From positions 930,001 to 994,000 of the forward strand of contig NZ_JBITDV010000001.1 in NCBI RefSeq assembly GCF_044454545.1: a stretch of 64,000 nt of DNA, written 5' to 3'. The first letter of the stretch is position 1; the number at the start of each line of letters is the position of its first letter. Of the stretch, positions 54,717 through 63,535 are shown piece by piece. Source of the DNA: Cryptosporangium sp044454545 (GTDB taxonomy: Bacteria > Actinomycetota > Actinomycetes > Mycobacteriales > Cryptosporangiaceae). Both the position numbers and the translations under genes were made by a program. A model generated the notes under the pieces. It did not search any database and was not told the origin of the DNA. It saw nothing but the letters and a program-made list of their open reading frames with translations.

Positions 54717-55241
54717 TCAGGCGCGCGCCGGCACGTAGGTGAAGCCGTACAGCCCGGCCGCACCACCGGCGGCGAGGAGCCCAGCGGCGCCGATCGCCAC
54801 CTCGTAGAGCGGCCCGTCGCCCCGGACCGACACCAGGGCCGCACCCGTCCGCGGATCCCCGACCCCCACGGTGTGGTCCGCGCCGGGTGCTCGCCGAGCG
54901 TCACCCAGAGGATCCCGCCCGGGAAGTGACCGGCCACCTCCGGGCGGACGCAGACCGGCTGCGCGAGCCGTGGATCCCGGCGATTCCCACGGTCGGGCTA
55001 CCGGTCAGGAGCGCAGCCAACGGCTCGGTCAGGCCGGGCCGGTCGATCACACCGGCCGGGTCCTGCGGCACCAGCGCCGGACGGGGGCGCGGCACCTCCA
55101 GTCGGCGGGCGCGAACCACCGCACGTCGACCGGCGCGTGCCCCGCCTTGGTGACCGCCTCGATCGCCACGTCGACGAACGACCCGTCCGCCCGGTACGAG
55201 GCGAACTCCTCGGTGTGCGACAGGAACACCCGGAGCGCCAT
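54717..55241 (-). pseudogene. Internally deleted DUF4062-NB-ARC-WD40 (STAND) gene
   Basis: Three separate parts of one large gene survive in order on the minus strand. First, from the ATG at 55241, MALRVFLSHTEEFASYRADG begins a DUF4062 (TIR-like) domain and stops after about 50 residues. Next, in other frames, come VIDRPGLTEPLAALLTG and TVGIAGIHG (start of NB-ARC), then VAGHFPGGILWVTLGEHPA; the P-loop between them is gone. Last, VSVRGDGPLYEVAIG to GLYGFTYVPARA and TGA (54717) is a WD40 C-terminus. Several kilobases seem to be missing. It cannot make the original protein. Confidence 0.75.
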
Positions 55242-55284
55242 CGCTCCATCCTGGACCACCGGATCCCGGGGCGTCTCGCCCGGC

Positions 55285-55578
55285 TCAGACGTCGATCGTC
55301 CGGTAGAACGTCCGCTCGCGGTTCTCGAGCAGCGGGATCGCGGTTCCGAACGCGAGGCGCCGGAAGTGCTCGGAATCGACGTGGGCCTGGTAGCCGGCCT
55401 CGTCGTCGTAGACCTCGAACAGCCGGAACACCAGCGGTTCGGCCGGGTCCTGGTACGCCTGGTAGTGGCGGTTCCCCGGCTCCTGCCGGGAGAGCGGCGC
55501 CAGCTCGGTCAGCGCGGCCAGCACCTCCTTCTCGTTGCCGTCGGCGGCAGTCCAGATCGCGGACACGACGTAGCCCAT
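55285..55578 (-). CDS. Antibiotic biosynthesis monooxygenase (ABM) family protein
   Basis: This 97-residue ferredoxin-like protein is of the ABM/YgiN type: VVSAIWTAADGNEKEVLAALTEL, then NRHYQAYQDPAEPLVFRLFEVYDD and HVDSEHFRRLAF. Members act as cofactor-free quinol monooxygenases or have no known activity. The ATG at 55578 has GGAGG five bases upstream, so it is well set. It lies alone between two decayed genes and remains intact. Confidence 0.85.
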   Translation of the reverse strand: MGYVVSAIWTAADGNEKEVLAALTELAPLSRQEPGNRHYQAYQDPAEPLVFRLFEVYDDEAGYQAHVDSEHFRRLAFGTAIPLLENRERTFYRTIDV

Positions 55579-55697
55579 TCCGGCCTCCAGGCAGAGTTCA
55601 CGAGTCGCCCCAGCCTAGGGACCGGTTCGCCGCACCGCGCGTCCCAGGGCGCCTCGCGCTCGTTCGCGAGACCGGCGGCCGAGAATGCGAACCATGG

Positions 55698-56300
55698 GAC
55701 GTTGCGCAGGGAAAGTCGTCGTGGGGCTCGCTGGCCGCGCACCTCCAGGAGACCTACGGGCGCGTCGACGGGCTGGTCAGCAACGCGGGGATCGCCTCGA
55801 GGGACCGGCTGCCGGACGTGTCGCTGGACGCCTGGCACCGGGCGCTCGACATCAACACGACCGGGCCGCTGCTCGGCATCCAGGCGCTCGCACCGCTGAT
55901 GCCGCCCGGTTCCTCGATCGTCAACATCTGCTCGGTCGCCGCGCTCGCCGGCCACGCGGCGGCGGCCTACACGACGAGCAAGTGGGCGCTCCGCGGCCTC
56001 ACCCGGGCCGCGTCGCTCGAACTCGGTGTCCGCGGGATCCGCGTCAACGCGGTGATGCCCGGCCTCGTCGACACCCCGCTGATGGCGAACGCCTCACCCG
56101 CTTTCGCGGCGGCCGCGCTCAAGGAGATCCCGCTCGGCCGGATCGGCACCCCCGCCGACGTCGCTCCGCTCGTCGTCTACCTGATCTCCGACGAGTCGAC
56201 GTACGTGAACGGCGCCGAGATCGCCGTCGACGGTGGCCTCACCGCGCACGTCTCCCACAAGGGCATCGCCGACGCGACGCGCGACCCGAGCCCCCGGTGA
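55698..56300 (+). pseudogene. 5'-truncated short-chain dehydrogenase/reductase (SDR)
   Basis: The frame encodes the last two-thirds of an SDR: GRVDGLVSNAGI, the Ser-Tyr-Lys core (NICSVAALAGHAAAAYTTSKWAL), GIRVNAVMPGLVDTPLM, and the C-terminal YVNGAEIAVDGGLT. Recognisable homology starts at DV (55698), where the strand that follows the NAD(P)-binding region would be. The first 60 or so residues with TGxxxGxG are absent and no start codon fits. Upstream sequence in this frame is unrelated. The gene is probably dead. Confidence 0.75.
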
Positions 56301-56370
56301 CGAGGCCGGAGCGCCCCCGCCCGGCGGGTGCGGACCGCGGGCCGCTCCTGACGCGTTCGCGCCGGCGTCG

Positions 56371-56904
56371 CTAGCCCGGGCCCCGCACCCCGAGGCCGTC
56401 GAGGATCAGCGCCAGCATCGGCTGCGACCGGTCGGGCGCGGCCCGCCAGAGGGCGCCGGTGAGCTGCAGGAAGTCACCCGGCTCGGCGTCGGCGCGGATG
56501 CTTCCGTCGCGCCGGCCGGCCTCGAACAGCTGGGCGATCGCCCCGATCACCGGCCCGTAGGTCTGGTCGTTGATCGTCTGGTGCGCACTCGGGCTGAGGG
56601 CGGCGCCGAGCGCGTGCTTCTTCCGCATGGCGTCCACCAGCGCGGTCGTCCAGCTCCGCAGAGCCTCCCGCGGGGAGAGCTCGGCCAGCAGCGGAGTCAC
56701 CGAGCCGGTGAGGCGATCGACCTCGTCCCGGTAGATCTCCAGGATCAGGGCCTCGCGCGACGGGTAGTTGCGGTACAGCGTGCCCGGGCCGACACCGGCT
56801 CGCTGCGCGATCTGGTTCATCGAGGCGTCGCCGTCCTCGGCGAACGCCTCGCGGGCGGCCGCGAGGATGCTGGCGCGGTTCTTCAGAGCATCGGAACGGA
56901 CCAT
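56371..56904 (-). CDS. TetR family regulator
   Basis: This 177-residue regulator has the helix-turn-helix ASMNQIAQRAGVGPGTLYRNYPSREALI. The C-terminal domain (ALRSWTTALVDAMRKKHALG) is of the type often annotated as SbtR-like or TetR_C. It converges with the truncated SDR; such SDR/TetR pairs are common, so it may once have controlled it. It starts at ATG 56904, 9 bp from the stop of the helicase gene upstream on the same strand. Confidence 0.88.
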   Translation of the reverse strand: MVRSDALKNRASILAAAREAFAEDGDASMNQIAQRAGVGPGTLYRNYPSREALILEIYRDEVDRLTGSVTPLLAELSPREALRSWTTALVDAMRKKHALGAALSPSAHQTINDQTYGPVIGAIAQLFEAGRRDGSIRADAEPGDFLQLTGALWRAAPDRSQPMLALILDGLGVRGPG

Positions 56905-56913
56905 GACCCCAAC

Positions 56914-59553
56914 CTAGGACGCCGCGGCCGCCAGCCGTGCCCGCTCCGCCGCGACGACCTGACGCACCAGATCCGCCTCGGACAGGTCGACCGCCTCGGG
57001 CGCCGCCGCCAGGTCGCTCACCCGTGCGTACTCGTCGAACATCTGCGTCTTGCGTGCGAGGAGCTCGACGATTCGCTGATCGACGCTGTCTTCCGACAGC
57101 AATCGGTGCACCTGCACGGTCTGGACCTGCCCCATCCGGTGGGCGCGCGCGATCGCCTGGGTCTCGGTCGTCGGCTTCAGCTGCGGTTCGCACAGGACGA
57201 CGACCGACGCCGACTGGATGTTGAGCCCGACGCCGCCCGCGACGATCTGCGCCACCAGCGCCGCCCCGCCCCGGGCCGCGGAGAACTCGTCGACGATCTC
57301 CTGACGCCGGTTCGCCGGTACGGCCCCGGTCAGCGGCCCGAACACGGCCCCGGGCAGCCCGGCCCCGGGCAGTGCGGCCGCGACCAGGTCGAGAACACGG
57401 CGGAAGTACGAGAACACCAGCACGCGCCGCTGGTTCTCCTGCGCCTCCCGCACGATCTCGATCAGCCGGCGCATCTTCTCCGACTCGGCGCCCTGGAGCA
57501 TCGCGGCCTGACGCATCGCCATGAAGTTGCCGCTTTCGACCGCCTCCCGGTAGGCCAGTGCGTCGTCGGCGGAGAGTGGCAGCCACTCCTCGACCTCGAT
57601 CAGCTCCGGCAGTTCGGTGAGCACGTCTTCCTGGTTGCGGCGCAGGTAGGCCGGCGCGACCTGCCGCCGGAACGCCCGCGGTGCGCCGTCGCGGGCGGCC
57701 GCGACCAGGTCGGGCCTCAGGTACGAGACCAGCGTGCGGAACTCCTCGACCCGGTTCTCCAGCGGCGTGCCGGTCAGCAGGATCGCCCGGTCGGCCCGCT
57801 CGATCAGCGCCTTCGTGCGGACGGTCCGCCGCGCCGCCGGGTTCTTGACGTAGTGCGCCTCGTCGACGACGACGCACGACAGATCGCCGACGCCGGCCAG
57901 CGCGGGCCCCCACCACCCCAGGGTCTCGTACGTCGTGACCGCCACGCCGCCGTCGCGCAGCCACGCGCGGGCCGCCCGCTCCCGGTCGGGCCCGTGCACC
58001 CGGTGCGCGGTCAGCCGCGACTTCGAGCCCACTTCCCGCACCCAGTTCGTGACGACCGCGGCCGGGCAGACGACCAGGAAGCGGTTCTCGCCCTTGCTGC
58101 GCAGATGGGCCAGTACGGCCAGGGCTTCCAGCGTCTTGCCCAGCCCCATCTCGTCGCCGATCAGCACCGCGCGCTGGACCAGCGCGAAGCGGGCGGCGAA
58201 GCCCTGGTAACCGCGGAGGGACGCGGTGAGGTACTCGGTACGCAGCGGCTGCTCGCGGACCGCCTCGATGATCTCCTCGGGCAGGTCGCCGTGGGCGGCG
58301 TTCTCGTCTTCGGTGAGGAAACCCAGCTCGGCGAGCATCGCGACGTAGTCGGCCGGGCGGGCGAGATAGTCGGCCCACGGGTCGGCCTCCACGGGTGCGG
58401 CGCCCCGGCGGGCCGGATCGAGCATCGCCGCCCGCCGCCCCACCCTGCGGAGGTTCTCCCCGAGGTCCGCGCCCTCGCCACCGCCGAGCGGGACCACGAG
58501 CAGCCGCTCCGTCGTCGGGCGGATCGCGGCGCCGAGCGGCGCCAGCTCGGCGGCCAGGCGCAGGTCGTCGGCGGCCGATCGGGTCTGCCGGCCGGCGTCC
58601 CACTCGGCCAGCCGGTGCAGCAGCTCGGTCGCCTCCGGCGGGCGTTTCTCCACGTCGATGCGGACCGGCGTCTCCTCGTGCGTGATCCGCCGCAGCTCGC
58701 TCGCCGCGCCGAGCATCCGCCGCGCCGATGTCTCACCCACGCCGGGCAGCGCGTCGAGCGACGGACCGCGATCGAGCACCTGCTGCACGGTCGTGACGTG
58801 ACCGTCGGTCAGCGCGCCGAGCCGCAACCGGTCTCGCGTCGCCTGTTTGAGCGCGTCGACCGGCAGCCCCTCGAGCACCCGCCGGACCTCGGCCTCCCGG
58901 ACCCGCTCGCCGGCCTCCCGCGCCGCCGACCGGAACGACGCTTCCGCGGCGACCACCGCGTCGATACGGGCCAGCGCCTGCGGCAACCCGGCGAACTCGG
59001 CCCGGCCGAGCAGGAAGGGTGCCGGCCCGGTGTGCTCCGCGACGAGCGGGAACCCCAGACCGGGCTCGATCAGAGCGTCCACCGAGGTGACGGCCGTACC
59101 GGTGAGCGTCGCGAGCCGTTCCAGCCGGGCCGGGGCCTCGGTCTGCATCGCCGCGTGCTCGCGGCGGAGATACCGCGCCGCGGCCTCGGCCGCGCTCCGC
59201 TGCGCGGAGCCCGTGAAGAACCGCAACAGGCCCAGCACCGGCCCCACGTCGTCGAGCGCACGCCTGGAGTCGTCGGCCAGCCGGCCGAGGAAGGCCTCGT
59301 CGGCCGGGGGTAGCCGGGCCCGGTCGGAGAGCGCGCCGACGACGGCGGTGTCGGCCCGGTCGAGCGGGACGACCCGCCAGGCCGGTTGACGTGCCGAGGC
59401 GACGTCGACGCCCCGGGCCTCCAGGGCACGCTCACCCTCCGAAGCCGCCGCCCGCACCCGCCGGTGCCAGGCCCGCACCTCCGCGGCCCGCCGGCTCCAG
59501 CCGTCGAAGTCTCGCGCCAGCCCCCGTACTACCTCACGTTCCGCCCTGTCCAT
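56914..59553 (-). CDS. SNF2-family DNA helicase/ATPase
   Basis: This 879-residue protein has a SWI2/SNF2 motor in its second half: motif I GDEMGLGKT (Lys473), motif II DEAHYVKN, motif III LTGTPLENR, and the helicase C part with QIVAGGVGLNIQSAS and ARAHRMGQVQTVQVHRL. The N-terminal 400 residues are helical and include a helix-hairpin-helix (LDALPGVGETSARRML). No nuclease domain is visible. The ATG at 59553 was taken because the upstream frame turns to Arg/Gly-rich non-family sequence. It begins within the end of the SnoaL-like gene (25-bp overlap). A DNA repair or remodelling role is likely. Confidence 0.88.
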   Translation of the reverse strand: MDRAEREVVRGLARDFDGWSRRAAEVRAWHRRVRAAASEGERALEARGVDVASARQPAWRVVPLDRADTAVVGALSDRARLPPADEAFLGRLADDSRRALDDVGPVLGLLRFFTGSAQRSAAEAAARYLRREHAAMQTEAPARLERLATLTGTAVTSVDALIEPGLGFPLVAEHTGPAPFLLGRAEFAGLPQALARIDAVVAAEASFRSAAREAGERVREAEVRRVLEGLPVDALKQATRDRLRLGALTDGHVTTVQQVLDRGPSLDALPGVGETSARRMLGAASELRRITHEETPVRIDVEKRPPEATELLHRLAEWDAGRQTRSAADDLRLAAELAPLGAAIRPTTERLLVVPLGGGEGADLGENLRRVGRRAAMLDPARRGAAPVEADPWADYLARPADYVAMLAELGFLTEDENAAHGDLPEEIIEAVREQPLRTEYLTASLRGYQGFAARFALVQRAVLIGDEMGLGKTLEALAVLAHLRSKGENRFLVVCPAAVVTNWVREVGSKSRLTAHRVHGPDRERAARAWLRDGGVAVTTYETLGWWGPALAGVGDLSCVVVDEAHYVKNPAARRTVRTKALIERADRAILLTGTPLENRVEEFRTLVSYLRPDLVAAARDGAPRAFRRQVAPAYLRRNQEDVLTELPELIEVEEWLPLSADDALAYREAVESGNFMAMRQAAMLQGAESEKMRRLIEIVREAQENQRRVLVFSYFRRVLDLVAAALPGAGLPGAVFGPLTGAVPANRRQEIVDEFSAARGGAALVAQIVAGGVGLNIQSASVVVLCEPQLKPTTETQAIARAHRMGQVQTVQVHRLLSEDSVDQRIVELLARKTQMFDEYARVSDLAAAPEAVDLSEADLVRQVVAAERARLAAAAS

Positions 59554-60119
59554 GCGTCGCCGCGCTCCATTCCCTCTGCAGCGCGAGGGTAGGACACCCC
59601 GCCGACACTTCCGGCCGCGCGCCGGGCCCGGCGGGTGGCGACGGCACAGCGGAGCAGGTACACCGGGGTCGGCGGGATCCAGCCCAGCTGCAGGGCCTGG
59701 CCCTGGTCGTCGCGAACCGCCCAGTGCTCGACGACCAGATCGCCCCGCATCCGGAGGAAGTGCGCGTGGTGCACCTCGAAACGCTTCCCGGTGGGAGCGA
59801 ACGCCCGCTCCACCCGCCCCTCGGGCGTCCAGACCGTGAAGTCTCCCGTGTGCCGCCCGGACATCGTGCCGTAGGTGACCACCAGGTCGTCGTCGACGAC
59901 CGCGGTTTCGACCGTGAACGCCAGATCGCTGTAGGCGGATCGCAACCACAGCGCGGTAGCCCAGAAGGCCTCCGGGCCGGTGCCACGGCAGTCCGGGGGT
60001 TCGTTGGCGGCCTCGCGGTTGGTCGCGTCCGGATGGACGACCTCCCGCAGGCCCTCCAAGGTTCCGTCGGCCATCAGGTGGATCGACCGTTCGGCTACTG
60101 CGCGCATCGCTGCTCCCAT
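59529..60119 (-). CDS. SnoaL-like domain protein
   Basis: This 196-residue protein has the NTF2-like SnoaL fold, best seen in HLMADGTLEGLREVVHPDAT, GPEAFWATALWLRSAYSDLAFTVETAVVDDDLVV and FEVHHAHFLRMRGDLVVEHW. SnoaL-like proteins include polyketide cyclases and many without known activity. The last 50 residues are Arg/Ala-rich and may be disordered. The ATG at 60107 is an equally likely start. It is divergent from a TetR gene, with two dyads in between, and overlaps the helicase start. Confidence 0.82.
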   Translation of the reverse strand: MGAAMRAVAERSIHLMADGTLEGLREVVHPDATNREAANEPPDCRGTGPEAFWATALWLRSAYSDLAFTVETAVVDDDLVVTYGTMSGRHTGDFTVWTPEGRVERAFAPTGKRFEVHHAHFLRMRGDLVVEHWAVRDDQGQALQLGWIPPTPVYLLRCAVATRRARRAAGSVGGVSYPRAAEGMERGDAWTGRNVR

Positions 60120-60126
60120 CTTAGAT

Positions 60127-60162
60127 ACAGTCGGCTGTACTCAATTGGAGACAGTACGCTGT
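60127..60162. promoter_or_regulatory. Paired TetR operators ACAG(N4)CTGT
   Basis: Two sites, ACAGTCGGCTGT (60127-60138) and ACAGTACGCTGT (60151-60162), share four-base inverted arms and lie 24 bp apart. They sit between the SnoaL-like (60119) and TetR (60192) starts. The flanking sequence is AT-richer than the surroundings, as expected for a promoter. Confidence 0.75.
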
Positions 60163-60191
60163 ACCGAACTTGTCGCACAACCGGGAGTTTG

Positions 60192-60806
60192 ATGGCTTAC
60201 GACAATCGGTCACGGGCGGCCGCCGCCCGGGCGACCCGCGCCGCGGTGCTGGCGGCCGCGCACGAGTCGTTCCTGACCGTGGGGTACTCGGGCACGACGA
60301 TTCGCGGCGTCGCGGAGGCCGCCGGGGTCTCACAGGAAACCGTCTACAAGCGGTTCAGCGGCAAAGCAGGTCTGCTCAAGGACGTCTACGACGTCGCGAT
60401 GGCCGGTGACGACGACCCGGTCCCGATCGCCGAGCGTCCGCAGTTCCGCGCCGTGCGGGACGCGACGACACCGGCCGAGGTGGCCCGTGCCTACGCCGCG
60501 TACGCGCGCCTGCTCACCGGCCGGGCCGGACCGCTGATGCAGGTGGTCTCGTCCGCGCGCGGGGTGGATCCCGACCTCGACGCGTTCATGCGGACGGTCG
60601 ACGGGGAGCGGCTGATCGGCGCGACGATGGCGGTCACCGCCTGGTCGGAGCGGGGGTGGCTCCGCTGCGAGCCCGACCGCGCGCGCGATCTGGTGTGGAC
60701 GCTGATCTCGCCGGCGGTGTGGGGACTGCTCACCGACCGGGGCTGGTCCCTCGACGACTACGAGGGCTGGCTCCGCGACTCCCTGGCCGCGATGGTGCTG
60801 CTCTAG
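60192..60806 (+). CDS. TetR family regulator
   Basis: This 204-residue regulator has the helix-turn-helix TTIRGVAEAAGVSQETVYKRFSGKAGLL. The C-terminal domain has the stretch SERGWLRCEPDRARDLVWTLISPAVW, typical of a large TetR subgroup. The ATG at 60192 has GGGAG four bases upstream; reading further upstream would enter the operators. It is divergent from the SnoaL-like gene and probably represses that operon and itself. It converges with the DUF2461 gene. Confidence 0.9.
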   Translation: MAYDNRSRAAAARATRAAVLAAAHESFLTVGYSGTTIRGVAEAAGVSQETVYKRFSGKAGLLKDVYDVAMAGDDDPVPIAERPQFRAVRDATTPAEVARAYAAYARLLTGRAGPLMQVVSSARGVDPDLDAFMRTVDGERLIGATMAVTAWSERGWLRCEPDRARDLVWTLISPAVWGLLTDRGWSLDDYEGWLRDSLAAMVLL

Positions 60807-60813
60807 ACGCTGT

Positions 60814-61470
60814 CTAGGCCCAGCGGCCCGCCTCGGTCGTCGGGCCCACGTGCTCGTCCAGCCATCGCAGCACCGGGGCGCTCGCCCGCCACGTCCCGGC
60901 GACGAACGCGTGCCCGGCCTCCGCGTCGATGCCTTCGTCCACCCGCAGGCGCCGGCCGAGCGTCACGCTCTTGCGGCGCAGACCCTCGATCCGGGGATGG
61001 TCGCGGGCGAAACCGCGCGGTGCCGTCGCCAGCGACTCGCCCCACTGCTCGAGGCCGGTGTCCGCGATCCGCTTCTCCAGTTCCGCCCCGGCGTCTCCGA
61101 CGACCGCGGCCCGGTAGCGTTCGAGCTGGTCACGGGCCATCCGCCAGTAGCCGCCGCCGGCCGTGAGCCCGTCCGCGGAGATCGACACGTACAGACCGGC
61201 CGGGCTCAGCTGCGAGCCGGTCAGCACGCCGTAGGTCTGGGTCTTGTAGGGCGACTTGTCGGCCGAGAACCGCACGTCCCGGTTCTGCCGGAACAGCTTC
61301 GTCTCGCCGCCGAGCTCGTCGCTCAGGTCGTCGAGCAGCGCGGCGAGCCGGTCCCGGATCGCACTCTCGAAGTACGGGCGCCGCGCGGCGAAGTACTCCC
61401 GGCTGTTGTCGTCCTCCAGCCCGGCGAACCACTCCGCCACGCCGGCGTCGAACCCTGTGAACCGCTGCAT
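60814..61470 (-). CDS. DUF2461 family protein
   Basis: This 218-residue protein belongs to DUF2461 (TIGR02453): FDAGVAEWFAGLEDDNSREYFAARRPYFE at the N-terminus, then FRQNRDVRFSADKSPYKTQTYGVL and LYVSISADGLTAGGGYW. The function is not known. The ATG at 61470 was taken as the start because the family begins with this segment. It stands alone, convergent with a TetR gene and divergent from glucose-6-phosphate dehydrogenase. Confidence 0.9.
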   Translation of the reverse strand: MQRFTGFDAGVAEWFAGLEDDNSREYFAARRPYFESAIRDRLAALLDDLSDELGGETKLFRQNRDVRFSADKSPYKTQTYGVLTGSQLSPAGLYVSISADGLTAGGGYWRMARDQLERYRAAVVGDAGAELEKRIADTGLEQWGESLATAPRGFARDHPRIEGLRRKSVTLGRRLRVDEGIDAEAGHAFVAGTWRASAPVLRWLDEHVGPTTEAGRWA

Positions 61471-61535
61471 CCGCTCAGGGTAGGCCGGACCCTTCCTGGG
61501 GTATGCACCCTGCAACCAACTTCTGGGAGGTCGCC

Positions 61536-62939
61536 GTGCCCGCACCGCAGCCGGGTCCTACCGTGTTCGTGCTGTTCGGCGCGACCGGGGACCTCGCCAA
61601 ACGCATGGTGATCCCGGCGTTCTACACGCTCGCCATCGAAGGGCTCCTCCCGAAGGACTGGATGCTCGTCGGCAACGGCCGAGGCGACGTCTCGCACGAG
61701 AACTTCTCCCAGCACGTCCGTGACGTCCTCACCGAGTTCGGCCCGAAACCCGGCTCCGGCCCGTGGAAGGAGTTCTCGAAGCGGCTCCGTTTCGCCGGCG
61801 GCGGCTTCGACTCCACCAACCCGGGCAGCCTCCTCGACGTCATCGGCGACGCCCGCACGGAGGTCGGCGCCGACGCCCAGCTCGTGCACTACCTCGCGGT
61901 GCCGCCGGTCGCGTTCGAAGGCCTCACCCGCGGGCTCGGCGCCCACGGCCTGGCCAAAGGCTCCCGGGTCGTCTACGAGAAGCCGTTCGGCACCTCGACC
62001 CAGGGCTACCGCACGCTCAACCGTGCGGTCCACAGCGTTCTCGACGAGGAGCAGGTCTACCGGATCGACCACTTCCTCGGGAAGGAAGCCACCCAGGACC
62101 TGCACATCCTCCGTTTCGCCAACGAGCTCTTCGCCTCGAACTGGGACCGCCACCACATCGAGAGCGTCCAGATCGACGTTCCCGAGACCCTCGGCATCGA
62201 CGACCGGGCCGAGTTCTACGACAACACCGGCGCGGTGCTGGACATGCTGGTCACCCACCTCTTCCAGGTCGCGGCCGAGGTCGCGATGGAGCGACCGCGC
62301 ACCCTGTCGGCCGACGACCTGCAGGCGGCCCGCGAGAAGGTGATCCGGTCCTTCCGCCCGCTGGACCCGTCCGAGGTCGTCCTCGGCCAGTTCACCGGCT
62401 ACAAGAGCGTCAAGGGCGTGCGCCGCGGGTCCACCACCGACACGTTCGTCGCGGCGCGACTCTGGATCGACAACCCGCGGTGGCGCGGCGTTCCCTTCCT
62501 CTTGCGGACGGGGAAGCGGCTGGCGGTCAGCGAACAGCGTGTCACCCTCGTGCTGCGGACGCCGGACCAGCCGTTCGCGGGGCTTGCGCACGGCGCCGGG
62601 ACGCTATCGTTCTCGCTGTCCGGTGCCGGGGAGATCGACCTGACGCTGCTGGCCAAACGGCCGGGCGTCGATCTGAACCCGGAGCAAGCCACCGTCCGCC
62701 TCCCGCTCTCCGAGCTCCCCGACGCCGACCCGCTGCCGCCCTACGTGCGGCTGATCCACGACGCCCTGGTGGGCGACCGCTCGCTGTTCACCCGCCCGGA
62801 CGGCCTCTCGGCCAGCTGGAGGACGGTGCAGCCGGTGCTGGACTCGCCGCCGGCGCCGGCCCGCTACGCGCAGGGCTCGTGGGGGCCGGCCGCCGCCCGC
62901 AAACTCGTCGCGCCGGGGCGCTGGTACGTCGGTCAGTAG
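61536..62939 (+). CDS. zwf: Glucose-6-phosphate dehydrogenase
   Basis: This 467-residue enzyme oxidises glucose 6-phosphate with NADP, the entry to the pentose phosphate pathway. It shows the nucleotide motif FGATGDLAKRM, the substrate motif RIDHFLGKE with the catalytic His region, and FAVSEQR-type late sequence (GKRLAVSEQR). The GTG at 61536 has GGGAGG five bases upstream and is preferred to an ATG at 61503. No tal, opcA or pgl gene is adjacent, so it is probably a second, stand-alone copy rather than the main cluster. The role may be NADPH supply. Confidence 0.93.
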   Translation: MPAPQPGPTVFVLFGATGDLAKRMVIPAFYTLAIEGLLPKDWMLVGNGRGDVSHENFSQHVRDVLTEFGPKPGSGPWKEFSKRLRFAGGGFDSTNPGSLLDVIGDARTEVGADAQLVHYLAVPPVAFEGLTRGLGAHGLAKGSRVVYEKPFGTSTQGYRTLNRAVHSVLDEEQVYRIDHFLGKEATQDLHILRFANELFASNWDRHHIESVQIDVPETLGIDDRAEFYDNTGAVLDMLVTHLFQVAAEVAMERPRTLSADDLQAAREKVIRSFRPLDPSEVVLGQFTGYKSVKGVRRGSTTDTFVAARLWIDNPRWRGVPFLLRTGKRLAVSEQRVTLVLRTPDQPFAGLAHGAGTLSFSLSGAGEIDLTLLAKRPGVDLNPEQATVRLPLSELPDADPLPPYVRLIHDALVGDRSLFTRPDGLSASWRTVQPVLDSPPAPARYAQGSWGPAAARKLVAPGRWYVGQ

Positions 62940-62989
62940 CGCTCGCGGCCGGGTGTCGATCGGCGCGCGGCGCGGTTCCGGTGGTCCCG

Positions 62990-63535
62990 TCAGTCGACCG
63001 GCGTCGACACGAAGTTGAACGGGCCCCGGACGTTGCCGTTGAAGCGCTCGGCCGCCTCCAGCGCGACCTCCAGCCGCTTGCGCGGGCTCATCCGGCTCCG
63101 CGCCGTCGCGTACAACGCCCCCATCGCGATCTCGTCGCCGGAGCCGACCGCGTCGTACCCGAGCGCGGACTCCCCGACCTGGTAGTCGGAGTCGATCGAG
63201 AACAGGCGCCCGGCGACTCCGACGAGGAACACCCCGCCGGTCTCGCGCTCGTTCTCCTTGCCGGCCCAGCCACCGGTCTTGAGGCACTCCCGCACTCCGT
63301 CGATGAACGTCGTCGCCATGAAACGGTCGAGGTCGCTCGCCGGGGGCCCGGGCGGCGTCCAGGCCCAGCGGATGAGCTGGCCCATCCGGAAACTGGTCGT
63401 GAACCCGAACGCGTACGCGCCGGTCGTGAACACCTTGGCGTCGGCCCGCGGGTGGATCACGTACCCGGAGACCCCGGCCGAGTCCCCGCCGATGTGCACC
63501 GCCCCGCCGTGCACGACCCCGACGATCGCGGTCAC
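62990..63535 (-). CDS. Ntn-hydrolase-like protein (proteasome beta-like fold)
   Basis: This 181-residue product begins TAIVGVVHGGAVHIGGDSAGVSG after the initiator, the layout of HslV/proteasome beta subunits: Thr2 as possible nucleophile and the Asp of GGDS. YAFGFTTSFRMGQLI and the later SIDSDYQVGESALGYDAVGSGDEIAMGALYA fit the beta-sandwich. It is not the true proteasome beta subunit, which has a propeptide and sits with prcA/pup. The GTG start at 63535 overlaps the stop of the DUF4386 gene (GTGA). Confidence 0.72.
   Translation of the reverse strand: MTAIVGVVHGGAVHIGGDSAGVSGYVIHPRADAKVFTTGAYAFGFTTSFRMGQLIRWAWTPPGPPASDLDRFMATTFIDGVRECLKTGGWAGKENERETGGVFLVGVAGRLFSIDSDYQVGESALGYDAVGSGDEIAMGALYATARSRMSPRKRLEVALEAAERFNGNVRGPFNFVSTPVD

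Noticed and set aside
55047..55259. Small intact gene starting with VFLSHTEEF
   Set aside because: It reads only the first 50 residues of a DUF4062 domain and then runs into foreign sequence, so it was treated as part of the STAND pseudogene.
56233..59313. Plus-strand open frame of about 1,000 codons over the SNF2 gene
   Set aside because: It is antisense to all the SNF2 helicase motifs and has no domain of its own.
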